Assembly: GCA_000181795.3 (NCBI GenBank)
Contig: CM012955.1
Span: forward strand, 9,812,634 to 9,876,633
Direction of reading: 5' to 3'
Length of the DNA: 64,000 bases
DNA from: Trichinella spiralis
Lineage: Eukaryota; Nematoda; Enoplea; Trichinellida; Trichinellidae
Below, piece after piece: positions 23,931 to 38,524 of this stretch. The position numbers and the translations under genes were made by a program. Each line of letters starts with the position of its first letter. Within the stretch, counting starts at the first letter, position 1. Under the pieces are notes generated by a model. That model searched no databases, was not told the origin of the DNA, and saw only the letters and a list, made by a program, of their open reading frames with translations.

Positions 23931-26900
23931 ATGCACAGTGCAGCTTCTGCATCTGCATATTGGAATTTGATGTGTTCAGCAGCCTGGGGTATCAACAGGG
24001 CAGGATTGCTGCCTCCATTTTTCAACACAGAACGGTCAGTGGTGTTAGGAACAGATTCAAGATTGGTCGATTCGAAACTTTTGGAACTGGGTCCCAGCAG
24101 ATCCGACACTTGTATGGTATTGCCAATTTCTGGTCAGAGCAACTCGAACGACATGTATACCTCTTATGGTCAGCTAATTGCTTGCAAGAACTATCGAGGC
24201 AATCGAGAAAATAAATTCAACGAAATATTTCTCCATTCAAGCGAAGGTAATTTAAAAAGAAATAAAAAAACTTCAAAAACGTGCTTTAAGCAATGCATGC
24301 AATTTTTAAACTGCATTACGATGAAGAATATTAAATAAAAATGCAAAATGTTCAAGTCACATTTTCAATTTTTTAAAACGTGCAAAATTTTCTACTTCAA
24401 ATTTCTGTTTTATTTTTTTAATCGTTTATCAAAGCACATTGCGTTTTGAAATAGCTGAAATCAAGTGCTATCACAGAAAGAATCATTTTTCAAACACACA
24501 TTTTTACAACATCAAAATCACGCGTGTATGGGCATTACTGATGGCAAAGTGGATTCAACGTAGTGAAATTTTATGACAATGTCAAATTTGCTAAAGGTGT
24601 CAAATTTAAAGTCGTCTCGAACGCTAATCAAATGAAATGCTATCGTTGGAGGCTTAAAATACTATTTTAATAGCTCTTTCTCGTGGAATTAAAATACAGA
24701 TCATATCAAGTGATTTATATTTTCAAATTCTTTGTGCTTATTGAATTGATGGTGATCATGATTGAATAAAAATTTAATCATAAAACACAATTACATTAGG
24801 TAACTCTTTTTATAGGTGAAAACGCAGAAATGAATAAGTCGACAAATATATCGAATGCTAAACGTCGACGGACCAGAACCAACTTTACTAGCTGGCAACT
24901 GGAGCAGCTGGAAAGTGCATTCGAAACCAGTCACTATCCAGATGTGTTCATGCGAGAAGCGCTTGCTTTACGTCTGGATTTAGTTGAAAGCCGAGTTCAG
25001 GTTTTATCATATCTTATTTTTCTATCTATTCCTATCCTTTAGCACATATGAAACTTCTTACTAACACACTTTATTATAAGCATTTTTTATTATTTAAAAT
25101 GAGCAAATAAGAAACAGCTATGTATTAATTTTTTTCAAAATAAATTGGGGCAAATTTAAACTAAATATCTTAAAAGAATTCTTCACAATTAAACCAATCA
25201 CATCTTACTAATGGAAAAATGCTAAATATTAGATATTATTCTAAAAGTGTGCAATAAATCATCTCTTATTTTAAAGTTTCACCAGATGGTGGAAAATTTT
25301 TATTATTCGAATTTTTTAATCTATTACTGCGGCATCATTAAGAAATTGGATTAAGCAACTTTCATTGCATAATTGAAGCATTTTAATATGAATTTTGCAG
25401 AGTTTACATTTTGACCAAAGAAAATGAAACAAAACGCTGTTTTAAGTTTCATTTAATAAAAAAATATTGTAAATGTAAAGAAGTGGAAGGAATTAAATGC
25501 ATGCAAGCGTAGAGAACATTCTTTTCATTTATAAGGAAAAATTACAGTAAAATAAAAAAACAAATACGTACACTGTTTCTGAAGCTTATAGTGTTAGTTT
25601 GTTTTTTACAGTTTAAAATATTTAAACTGATCTAATTAAAGTGCAAATATAAGCAATGGACTATTCTATAGTTATAATTTAATAAAGGTACGGATGTTTA
25701 CGATTGATTAATTTCGAATTAAATGATCTTATTTAATTCAACAGCTGTGTTTGATCAGTGCAAAGTTTGTTCATCAAATAAATTTTTTTTAACCAAAAAA
25801 ATTTTAAATTATATAAAAATCTATAAAATTAGCCAAGCAGAAATGAGATAAATGTATAAACATTGGTGATTTTTTGTTTCTTGCTATTTTGTAATATCCA
25901 GTCCTCCTCAACAATAGACTAGCATTAATTATAAATATTAACGTTGACTGCATCAATAAGTTGCTAAATTACTTCAGATACTACGTTTTCAAATAAGACA
26001 ATAATCGAAAATATGATCATTTTAAAATGTGCCAAGCAAATTCCAATTTTTTTCCTCTTTAAAATTGAAAAGTTCATTACTACGATCAAATAAAAATTTC
26101 CTGTCACACACAGATTAATTTGATTTAAAAATCTGTCTTGAACAAATATTTATAAAGCTATATTTTTCTTTTCCAAAATGATGATTTTTTTGACATCTGA
26201 ATTTACTTTTCGATCAAACTTTTTTCCCACAAAACAATTTATACATATGTGTGTTCATATGTAATTCATAGCCGTTTAAAGGAATAGGTCCTTATATATA
26301 CATTTTTTTCTTAATTTAAGAGGTTTATGTATGTATATACAGTGAAATTAAAATCGCATAAAATTGACAAAGTGAAATATTAAATGGTGCTTGGCAGATA
26401 ATTCATGAACGTAAAAACGTCCAATTTAAAGGGCCGTTTCATCCGTATCAATTTCTGGATTATTTCTTAATGCAATATGCTAAAGAGAGGGTTATTGAAA
26501 AATCGATTGTTTTTCTCTCGCTTGGATGAGATAATCGAATCGGTGATCAAATTGTGATTAGACAACGCGCTTCTATTTACGTTTCACTGACAGATATGCT
26601 GACATTGCTCGAAAGTATTTTGTCATTCTTCAAAAACAAATCAATGCTGTTAAACAAAACCATAAACCATTAAATTAATCATTATCATTAGAAATTTGCA
26701 ATTGCATGATCTCCTTTTAGAAACATTCAATGTTTATTTAATAGGAAATCTCAACTAATTTCCTTATCAGTTATTTGCAAAAGAAATTAGCATCTTGAAA
26801 TATTTAGGATGATTCTTTTATTGAAGCTAACATTCATGTGCGAAAGTTTTTTCTACTTAACCATTTATTCTCTAATCTTTTACAATTTAAGTTCAAAATT

Positions 26901-27485
26901 GTTCTATACCATATATCCCAACGTGAATCATTTTATTTCAATTAGCCAAAGATCAAAAATATTAGCTAAATTATATAATTGGAATTGAAAAAATTAATTA
27001 ATTTTCAGGTATGGTTCCAAAACCGACGAGCAAAATGGAGAAAGAAAGAAATGAAAAAAACTATTGGCCGTCATTCCAACAGTTCCGTTTCAAATCAGGC
27101 AGAAGGAAACGACGTTGAAAGCTCTGATTTATTGGATAAAGCGGCTAGTAGCAGAAACAATAAAGAAATCAGTGAACAAAAGTGTGCTTCAGCTGACGAT
27201 GCAGGAAACGAAAGGTCCAGAGAAGGAAAAGGCAATCGTTCATTACTTTTCAATATTGATAACATTTTGGCAGCACCCAAAGTACCTAGGGGTAGGAGAC
27301 CAAATGCAAAATATCCAAGAGTACAAGCTTGCAAAAGCATGAGTGCTTATGGTTTGGGCATGTTCCCGTTGTTTCCTATAACACAACCTGTTGGATTTGT
27401 TATCAAGCCAAGCAGTGACATTACTGAAGAAATAAACCCCGTTGAAAATGATCAAGTGGAACCATCCGATGATAGCGTTCAGTAA
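23931..27485 (+). CDS. unc-4: UNC-4/Uncx paired-like homeodomain factor, 3 exons
   Basis: UNC-4 is a paired-like homeodomain repressor that, with the Groucho-type co-repressor UNC-37, specifies motor neuron synaptic inputs in C. elegans. Exons 23931-24246, 24816-25000 and 27009-27485 give 325 aa with closing phases. The homeodomain runs from '[20 protein letters not shown]' through '[20 protein letters not shown]' to '[14 protein letters not shown]', with glutamine at recognition position 50. A 2.0-kb intron splits it between RVQ and VWF, a common paired-like position. The C-terminal half carries '[11 protein letters not shown]', '[17 protein letters not shown]' and 'LFPITQP', which match the tail of nematode UNC-4 as I remember it. 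The N-terminal exon is Ser/Asn-rich. Its start follows an acceptor (gtgtag) by 18 bases; more 5' coding sequence is possible. Confidence 0.92.
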
Positions 27486-30347
27486 TGAGGCAAATCAAAC
27501 GTTCAATGCTTTACAGAGTTATGCATTTACACTATGCAAAAGCTTTGGTGAATTATTTTCGTTTCATTTTTATTTAAACATTTCATGTTGTTTGCATAGA
27601 AAATGAAATATGATGAGACATTCCTACATGCACTTCTTAAATGTCTTCCTTAAATTCTACAATTACCCTCTCATGCAAATTTTTCATTCCTTAGAAAGGA
27701 TTCATTCATGAGAATTTAGAAGCTATGTTTTGTTTTGCAAAAATAAAATATATTTTCTAAGAGGAATTCGACGAAAAACTAAAATCCACAAATATTGAAA
27801 TAAAATATTAATTCAGTTCACTTATTACCCTAACATTTTTTACTGAATAATATATATATATATTTATTTATTTATTTATATATCACATCGCAGATTGATA
27901 TCAGTAAAACAAATAGATATTTGCATCATAGATAACAATGTGTTTTCATGCTTGAAAGTTTAAGATATTTTAATTTTTAATGCTTGTTAAACAGTCAAAT
28001 ACATAAATTTATAAATCGCATTTTATTATGAAATATGCGTTGGCCCATTTAAATGTGAGACAAGTTATCGAGTTTGTCGATTATCATTTGTTTTTTTAAC
28101 AGTGATCGTAATCGCATTTAATGCTTTGATATTTTGATTTGAAAATGAAAATTATACATCAGAAAGAAGGAAATTATAAAAGCACTTTAACGATAAAGCG
28201 ATTAAATCATTGATCAAAACGTCACGACTTACCATAGACGACGATTAGTCACAACACAAGGGCAACAATCTAATTACATGTCAAAGACGTTTTCACGCAT
28301 TGATTTTAGGTGTGATTCTCTTGAGATAACTTCTTCAATTAAGTAATATCATTATAATAGGAAGTTTGAGAATGATTAACTTGATTCATGATAAACGTTA
28401 ACGATGCTCGACTTTATTCTTCAGTACATTTCAAGTCAGTTGAGACGTCGTTTCTGCTCAAATAAGACAACGAGTTGATGCGCAAATGGAAACCGTTTAC
28501 CAAGTGATACTTAGCCATATAAATGCTTTAAATAGTTTCCCTTAGCCGTGATAAATTATCGACAATAAACATAACACGTCAGCTTTTTATCTATCAAATA
28601 TCTATTAACATATTTAAATTTTTCACCGTAACATATTTTCTTTTCTATCAGCCATTTCTTTACTTTGAAAAAATTGCACAATCATGGCAAATCAGTATGA
28701 AGTGCATCATACCTTTTCCATTTTTACTTATTATTAAATTATTATTTCAAATGTTTGAAAAATTGTAGACTACTCCATTGCTGTCAAGCAAATTAATTTA
28801 TAATTAGTTGTATAATGTAAACAGTCTTATCAGCATCAATTCCGGTCATACTTTTTCCTATACAGATTTTATATTATACATTAAGTAAATAATGAATTTA
28901 TTTTTATACTTCAGCATTAAAATTATATTTTTGAGATAATTCAAATTCTTACAAAGACAGTTGGTTATTTAAAAATAAATGAGATCTAAAACTAAATATT
29001 AATACAGTGCTTGAAAGGAAAAATATTTGTTACTTCCTTTACCACAAAATGTGCATACAAAGCATCAAGAGAATTCACAGTAAATGAAAAACATTAACAG
29101 ATAATAGCACGTATATACAAGTGGTGAGGGTAAAAAATGAAAAATAATAATAAAAGAAAACCTTGAAAACATTAACTGCTGATTGTAAAACAAAAGTTAC
29201 TATGCAATTTTACCTTAGAAAACGACTGCTTATTTATAAAAATCAATTTGTTAATAAATCTACAGCATAATTACTGCAGAATTAAACTGTTGTTTTAAAT
29301 TTTATTCAATATTTGGAACTTTTCTTTTGATTAAATTTAGTTACTGTATTTTAAAACTTGCAAAACGTTTTTATCTGTTACAGTATTCCATAGTCATTGG
29401 TTTATTTATCTTTAAAGCAATTTGAAAAAAAAACATTAATGTTCTAAGATTCCTTCTGCTGTTTAACAACAGCAATTTTCAAGTTGCAAAAGTGAAAACC
29501 GTATTTGCACAATTTAGGTGCAGTGCATATATCACATATTAAGCAAGCAAGTTAACAGGGGCGAAACAGAAACACACTTCTTCGACAAAAAAATTATGTG
29601 CAACATCAAATCTATTCAAATTAACTCAGAAAATTTAAATAAAAGTAAAAGTTCAGAATTTGCTTTGCTGAACTTCACTTGTTTGTTTCAAATGCGTTTG
29701 CTTGTCTAAATTACTAGCATACAAGAACTGTTGCCTTGTGCAATTTTATCGTTTTCTTATTGCTTATGAAAATGTAAGATAAAGCAAAAAATACAATAAA
29801 GATCAATTATGAACTACTAACGAAGCAAAATTGTACATCAAACAATGACTTATACCACCAATAAAATTATCTACGTTCCCATGCTTGATAATAATTTGCT
29901 TATATGCTTTAATAATTTAATGTAAGATCAAAATGCAACATAATGATTTACTATTCATAATTTATAATCAAATATCACCTCAAAGTTATAACAATTTTGA
30001 CAAAAGTAAACTTTGCAATGTTGCAAGGGTAATCACTCCTTACTTTTATTATGATAATACGTAAACATACGCTATTCAATTATTTGAAACCGATTAGTAA
30101 TCTAAACTCATTCGCGCTTCAATTTTTCAAGACTCCACTAGAGGACACAGATCACAAAAAATTAATAAACAGACAGGGCGTAGATCAATCTACGTAATCT
30201 GCAATTAACTATACGCCATGAATGCATTAATAAACAGATGAACATTCAAAAAAGAATTACTAAAGCAATGACAAACAACGACATTTCCCACTATTATAAT
30301 TACTAACTGAAAAACATTATGAAGAACTGTAATATGATATTGAGAAT
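27486..30347. other. 2.9-kb intergenic region, nothing recognised
   Basis: AT-rich DNA lies between the convergent unc-4 and TPI genes. It holds an (AT)n/(TTTA)n stretch near 27850-27885 and possible unc-4 polyadenylation signals (aataaaatat near 27742). No open frame here looks like a gene. Confidence 0.5.
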
Positions 30348-31690
<1,343 letters not shown>

Positions 31691-33695
31691 CGCGTGATAT
31701 AAGACCAACACAACACCAACACTGACTTTCGTTGCAAAACAACTGTCATACTGTAATAAATAATAATAAAGTTTTATTAATGATGATTGATCAATAAACA
31801 TAATGACACAATTTAATAATTGGAAATTGTACTTGAATCAAAATAACATATACTATAAATTTATAATTTTTAAAAGGAGATAACAAAACAATATTAAACT
31901 TAAATGAAAAATGTAGGTGTTAATTGACGCTTTCGGTGCAAATAACTGGATAATGAATATTGCATTTTGTCATTAAATTTCATCATTATGTACACTGAAT
32001 CAGATTGAAGGTGGTCAAGAAACATTAATTTTTAAGCATTGCAACAAAGAAAGGTAAGATAAGAAAAAATAAGAATGCTTTCAATGACTTGCACTTTGGA
32101 AAAGAATTCAGATTATAGGAAATACACGGATTTTGCATTGAACTGCAGTAGTATATTTAAAAATAGCGTCATTCAGCGATGTCTTATTTAATGATGAAGC
32201 CAAAAAGAAGCATATAAGAGTTGAAAGGAGCTTTTATGCGTAAACATATTTCAAAAACGAAAGACTATTTTGATATTTAAGAGTGAAAGTTAATGTTAAA
32301 TTTTCATTCACTTTGAAAAGTGGAATATTGCTCACAATGGATTCTTTGTAAAAAATTATTTGTTAAATATCTGTCTGGCAAAAGCTCCGATACCAAGCGG
32401 ACATATCAACTTCTGCTGACACTGTAATTGTAGTCCATAATGGATTTTAGTAAATATTTTGACGATAGGAAAATCCAGCCAAGGTTTTCCTCCTTATACA
32501 GAGAAGGATTGCACAATCGTAGCATTTGGACGAATGTAAGCATGTTTTTTTCAAATGACGAAATGAGGAGCATTTGCCCTGTTCTGACATATAGGCAAAC
32601 GTTTTTCAGAGATTGCTTCTGTGTTTTCTAGCATGCTTGCTGCGCATGTGCTCGATATAAATCAACCAGCGACCGCATGAATCCGCAGTCACCTGATGAG
32701 GTTAAACGGTCAATCATGTAGTCTCTCCCAGTTTATGATAATCCAGATGTATGCTTCTGTTGTCCGCAAATCCGAAGTTTCTAGACAACAGCTGTCAAGT
32801 TCATATACTATGGTTATTTTCATATCAAACATTGTTGTACGATTAGGCAAAATATAACGCGTAATTTCAGCTGTATCGCAAAAACACAAGTACAAACATT
32901 GGCTCAATTTGCAAATAATATTCAACTATGCGAATACTACGGATTCCATAGGTTACAGTTGCAACTAAAATGATCTTTCATTGTCATATTGCGCGCACAT
33001 AATTGGGTAACAATTTCAACTGTTAACACCCGTTGTTGCGAATGTACAACAGCACTTCATTCACCCATAATTGAAAAACAACAGAACTAAAAACATTCAC
33101 AAAAATTGCACGAGCATCAAAAACACATTGGTCTCGCACTACAAGTTTTCTGCTTCGATTAGCTGCAGTCAGTATCCAAGCTACAGGAAATTTCACCCTT
33201 TCAAATATGCAGCTTTTGAACAAACTGGTCTATACATTTGCGCATAAGATCCATTGAAATTTTTTACGAGTAGCGCACTTGTCAAAGTTGACACGAATTT
33301 TAATATGAACAGCTAAAGCAAATGCTGTCAATTCGCAGCACTGGTAAGGAAAGGAATAAAAGCGCAAGATTAATGCAGTTACGATTGCGTTGATTTTTAG
33401 ATTTATTTCCATTGGATACCAGAAAAATTCATTTCTACGACAAACAATATTTCTGTATTTTCTCATATTTCTATATTTCTTTCTCATAAGTTTGGGAAAA
33501 TTCTCATTTGAAATAATGATACATACTGCCTAGAAAAAAATCATATATAAATGCATATAATATATAATATTATGTAAATAAGATAAAATATATAATATAA
33601 TATAATATAATATAAGAAAGATATCAATGCATGAAAAATTATAAATGATAAATTGTACTGCAATAAAAATTGCCAGGAACACCGAAACACGTAAT
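31691..33695. other. 2-kb intergenic region with unexplained open frames
   Basis: Between TPI and the LOTUS-Tudor gene, both on the minus strand, several minus-strand frames (32710-32925, 33023-33223, 33230-33487) look partly protein-like. One contains 'FPYQCCELTAFALAV' after a ttaccag acceptor-like site, reminiscent of the middle of an extended Tudor domain. I could not join them in phase to the gene upstream. They may be exons of a second Tudor module, a decayed copy, or chance. An AT-rich block (tataatataatataat) lies at 33540-33620. Confidence 0.4.
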
Positions 33696-35658
33696 TTATA
33701 TTTGCAATACAGAAATACGTTCCCGCAACATATTTTCTTGAACATTAACACCAGTAACAGTGTTTACCATGTCGACACAAAGAAGCTGCATATCCATACC
33801 CAATTTGTTTTTATATGTTGTCTTTTTCTTCACAACAATTGTAAAGTCGTTTTTCCACACAAGAGAGTTAAAATATTCGATCGCATCTGCTGGGTATTCA
33901 TTCATATCATTTGGACTGCTACTTTTCACTCCAAAAATCGAACATGCCATTACCAATGGAGAGATGCTGGCGTAAGAATGCTTCAACATTCGAACCGATT
34001 TCACCTCAATCGGAATAATGCATCCAAAGTCTATCAGTTGAAAAGAAATAAAACCATCTTTCGGTTTTTCCAGACATAATCCTCGATGAGTATAATGCGC
34101 ATATCCCATAGCAGAAATATCGGCTCCTACTATATACAAACGGCCTGGAATAATGTCACCCTAAAAATACAATTCACTTTAATGAAATAGAAAATGAAGC
34201 AAACAAATAAATACGTGAATAATAATTCAATTTGAAATGTATACCTCTGAAACAGACGAATTCATTCGGAAATCGTTAGCCATTTTGCATGAAAAATCAT
34301 CGTAAAATAAATTTTTCAGGCCAACACTGCATACAAAAAAAAGGGACGGATTCTCCACATGACATACAGTACCTCTAAACTGATATGGCAACTTCACCGA
34401 TCCATACATTTGAATCATGAAAGGCTGAACTGATTTATACTGCTTTTTTTCTTTTTTTGGAAGCTCAACTAAAATTAAAATTTATAACAAGCAACTAAAT
34501 ATATAAATAAATAAAATATATACTTATATAAGTACTTTTGCTGGAAGATTCCATTTTAACCGGTGTTGCCATCGGCTGAACACAGATCAGCCGTTTCTCT
34601 TCATTTTCCTTCCTATCCGGAACTACCGATTTTGGTTGGACAGACCTAAAAAATAAAAGAAACAATTTAAATTAACATAAAAATATCATCAAATAATAAT
34701 AATATATGACTATAATTATTACTGAGTTTTTGTTAGCTGGACTGAAGTCTTCGTCATTTCACTATTATTTGACTTTTGCATCATTTTCGGAGCCATCATC
34801 TGACAACTAGAAGCATATCAAATGAAAAAGATTATTTTAGATTTACTATCTAATAGAATAAATTACGGCGCTGGAGGACGTGCCATCTGTCTCATGGGAT
34901 TATCCAGAGGAACATTCTGTTTAACTTTCCCTTCAACAAATTTAACATTGGTTTGGGCACGTGGACCCATCTTCGGAGCTGCATTCTTGACTTCATATCT
35001 GAAAAAATACATATTAGCAATTTAATAAAACAGTGCATAATAATACCTAAATTCATTCATTCTGTAGTTGTCTTTCCCACGCTGCCTTGCAATAAGACTT
35101 CTCAAATCTGCTGTCGCAGCATTAGTCATACCGACATACAATCTTTCACCTCTGTTATTGCTAAATATTCACGAGCACAACTAATTCTGCATCATTTAAT
35201 AAAAGCATGATACATAAAACTTATTCAGCTTTATTATACATATGTATTCATCTATTTTATAAAACAATATCACGCTAACATACGCAAAAGCATAAAGCAA
35301 TGCACTGCCAACAGACAAATTAAAAATTACACCTTATATTCCACAAAACAAGTATCATCTTAATCTTACTAAATAGAAACAAAGAAAACCTAACAAAACG
35401 TTAAAACTAACAAGAATAAAAAAATTTATTTTTTAATGAATTTAATTACAATAATCATTACCACTTAATTTGCACCTGCTCCGGCATTGTACATAAAAGT
35501 TCATCGAGTGTTCTGAAGCCATGCTGTCTGAAAGGAATGTCAATACCAGTCAAAGCTTTAAATTCATTCAGCAACTCTTTTTCTATAGCTCCATTTTTAA
35601 AAGATAACAAGACAGAATGCACTTTCTTAACAACCGTCGGCAAATCCATTACTGACAT
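33696..35658 (-). CDS. LOTUS and extended Tudor domain protein (Tejas/TDRD5/TDRD7-like)
   Basis: LOTUS-Tudor proteins bind RNA (LOTUS) and symmetric dimethylarginine peptides (Tudor) in germ granules. They support piRNA and mRNA regulation in insects and vertebrates. Minus-strand exons are 35462-35658, 35047-35160, 34867-34998, 34723-34806, 34536-34645, 34245-34468 and 33696-34160, giving 441 aa in frame. The LOTUS domain covers about residues 1-100: 'VHSVLLSFKNGAIEKELLNE', 'FKALTGIDIPFRQHGF', then 'ADLRSLIARQRGKDN' as in TDRD7. A disordered, basic linker spans about 105-230. One extended Tudor domain follows: 'FRGTVCHVENPSLFFV', 'GDIIPGRLYIVGAD', 'FISFQLIDFGCIIPIEVKSV', 'SPLVMACSIFGV'. The aromatic cage residues are only partly visible. 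One LOTUS and one Tudor is the layout of Drosophila Tejas. Further C-terminal exons to the left are possible. Confidence 0.75.
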
Positions 35659-37118
35659 ACCGGGACGTGTGCTTAGTTATCAGTGTCTAAAATATAACTG
35701 TTACGTTATGTTGTTGTACATAAAATCAAATTTTTTCGCTTTCATCAATCACTGCTGTGTATTCAGGTTCATCAAACAGATGAATTACCAAAGAAAAACA
35801 ATCTTGAAAAATAATATTACAATTCATCACTTCAGTGCCGATGAAAGTTAAACTTGAAAGGATGTGATTTGATCCAGCTAACAAAAACTCAGTAATAATA
35901 ATAATTCAAGTTGAAAATACGCTTTACCAATATCTCATAAAAGTACATTTATGGTTCAAATAATTTGCTTTCAAATGCCTTAAAATTTATAAATTATAAA
36001 CATTGAAGAATAAAATTAGCTGTCAACAGAAGTGAAATACAGTACTACGTCACAAGTGAAAGTCTGGACATGCAAAAATGATCATTTAACAACCTTAAGA
36101 TTTTAGAAATTAAGCTACAACGAACAATTACTCCCACAACGATAGTAAGAACCATTTCAGTCAATACAGTATAAAAAAGTCAAGAATTAATACAAACAAT
36201 TATTGAGTTCGAAGAATGTCGTTTTCTTATTTCATTTAAATTTCAGTTCAAAGTAATGAATAAGAGAAAGTAATAAACAATACCTAGTACTGAAGGAAAT
36301 CAGTTGTATTAATCGGCGTGAAAAGTCTAGTCGATAAATCTATGGTACAGTGGTTAGAAAGCACAAATCGACGAGAAAAATAAAAATGTTTATTAAATAC
36401 AAAATCTGCGTTTATAATTTGCAGAAAACAAGCAAATGCAATATTAATAAAAGCGATGGGAATATGCTTTAGTTTTATGAGCAGTACGATTACAGTATTT
36501 ATTATGACAATCAAGTTATTCGAGATAATGTTGTTCTACATTTTTTAAAAATTAGCACATTACGAGTCAGTTGTTAATTGCATCAGAAATAGTTTTGTAA
36601 TTGGATTGCAATCATTGAAATCTGAAGTTCAAAAAATGTAATTAGACCTTCCGCCCAGTGGTGAAGTGCTCCTATTTTTCCTGTTGATCAGGGATATATT
36701 ATTTTTAATGGAGCTGAAGCAACCTTTTATCAGTTACACTCTTTATTGCCAATCTGGACAGAAATTATAAAATGATAGATGTTTTGAAACGGCGAGATTT
36801 ATCAAATAAGTCGATGAGAGTCAGTTGTTCAGTATCAGATCAATAATAAACCTCTGCGCCAAGTTACTCTAAAGCATTTACAGTACTTTGATTATAAAGT
36901 TCATTTCTTGGTTGGATAAAAGTATCTTTAAAAGTTTTAATAAATTCGCTTAGTGTAAATCATAATATATTTTAATGGACCAGTTAATAATTCAGATGGA
37001 ATAATAATAAGTAAACTGTTCCACATTATTAGCATACTGTAATTTGTGCTTTATTATTATTATTGTATTTAGATTAGGATTTTGGTGTTTTTAGTGTAGT
37101 TCGCTTACTTATTGCAGA
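35659..37118. promoter_or_regulatory. divergent intergenic region LOTUS-Tudor/Lunapark
   Basis: A 1.46-kb AT-rich spacer separates two divergent genes. It should contain both promoters. Acceptor-like sites lie at both edges: tatattttag, 27 bases before the LOTUS-Tudor ATG, and cttattgcag, one base before the Lunapark ATG. No TATA box or repeat is evident. Confidence 0.5.
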
Positions 37119-38524
37119 ATGGGTGCTCTTCTTTCACGTGCGGGATATCGGAATTACAATGCTGAGCTGGAAGTTCTTTCTGAAGAAATGAAAATTTTAG
37201 AAAGTGAATGCCGCTGCATTGGTTTCAGACGTTCCCGTGCGGATTTGGTATTTTTTACTGTGCTTTTTATTAACGTGATGCTTGTTTTGATGTTGTGCCA
37301 CTTCGTGAAAATTGACCGTCTGCTGAATGAATATAGTACATTATTTTACATCACGGTGTTATTTCCTTGTTTGGTGCTGTTCATTCGATTTGTTTATGCT
37401 TGTTATTATGGGCGAAAATTATATAATCGAAAGAAGCGTTTGGAAAATCTGATGCGTCAGCGGCAGGAAATGTTACGTGAAGTGAAGGAAAAAGCGGTAT
37501 ATAACGTCGCCAAAGAGCTGTTGGATCGATACGACTTCACGGTATGCTGTTGTTATTTCAATTTTCAATTCACTTTTTTGTGGTTAGTTGTCACGACAAA
37601 TGTTCTCTAGTGCTATAACAATAATGTTGTGTTATTGTTTTGTGAATTTTGAGTTAATATTGATTTGAATAAGTAGCTCATGGTGTACACATTCGAACAT
37701 TGATATTTAAAAAATTTTCAATAGTTTTATTGATGATACAATATCATTTCTCTTCTACATTGGAAATCCCTGTATTTTATGTTCATTTGCACCGTTGAGC
37801 GTAACGTGGTAAATACAAAACGAAACATAAATCTTAATTATATTTTGGTTTATAATTATCATCATTGTTAGTTTAACTCGGAAATTTTTAATAAATAATT
37901 TTTTAGTCGGAATATTTGGATGGCATGGCAATGAACGAATCACCGAAAAACATTCGAAGACGCCAACTGGGCAATTCTCCTCTAAGCAGATCACCGTTGA
38001 CAAACATTACTCGCCCAAATGCTGTTGATACTACTCCATCAAATTGTCCCAGCACAAGTAATTCCTTACACACAGATATTAAAAATTCCTCTACAGATGG
38101 CAGCATATCTTCACTGTCATCTAACGAAGGTGCGAATCATACACAAAATACGCCCAAAAGCTCTGATGAATCGGTGCAAATATTTTCTAAACTTCGCCAT
38201 TGGTGGGAACAATTTATGGATTTTATTGTTCGTGACGGGCCAGCAGAACGGTTTGTACGCTTATTTTATACACTAATTATTTGACGACCAATTCATCGCT
38301 TTCTTAGGTATGCACTTATTTGTGTCTACTGTAAAGGACACAACGGTATGGCAATGATAGAAGATTTTGAAAATTTATCTTTCCGGTGTTGTTACTGCAG
38401 CATGTTGAACAAATCGCGTGTTGAATTGCGACGTCGAAAAGAAATTAAGTCGTCATCGCCTTCTCCAACTGTACTGAAACGAAGACAGAATCCTTTCATT
38501 AGGGAAACTACAGATATCTTATGA
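37119..38524 (+). CDS. lnp-1: Lunapark, ER three-way junction protein, 3 exons
   Basis: Lunapark stabilises three-way junctions of the tubular endoplasmic reticulum. Exons 37119-37541, 37907-38250 and 38308-38524 give 327 aa in frame. It starts 'MGALLSR', an N-myristoylation signal as in family members. A coiled-coil segment is followed by two membrane segments ('LVFFTVLFINVMLVLMLCHF' and 'FYITVLFPCLVLFIRFVYAC'). A second basic coiled coil follows ('QRQEMLREVKEKAVYNVAKE'). After a Ser/Asn-rich linker comes the Lunapark zinc finger: 'RDGPAERYALICVYCKGHNG' then 'FENLSFRCCYCSMLN'. All four zinc-binding cysteines (CX2C...CX2C) are present. The spliced-leader acceptor abuts the ATG by one base, which fixes the start. 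The tail is basic and shorter than in vertebrates. Confidence 0.93.

Noticed and set aside
32641-32720. tRNA-like patch
   Set aside because: No cloverleaf with the conserved T-arm could be drawn.
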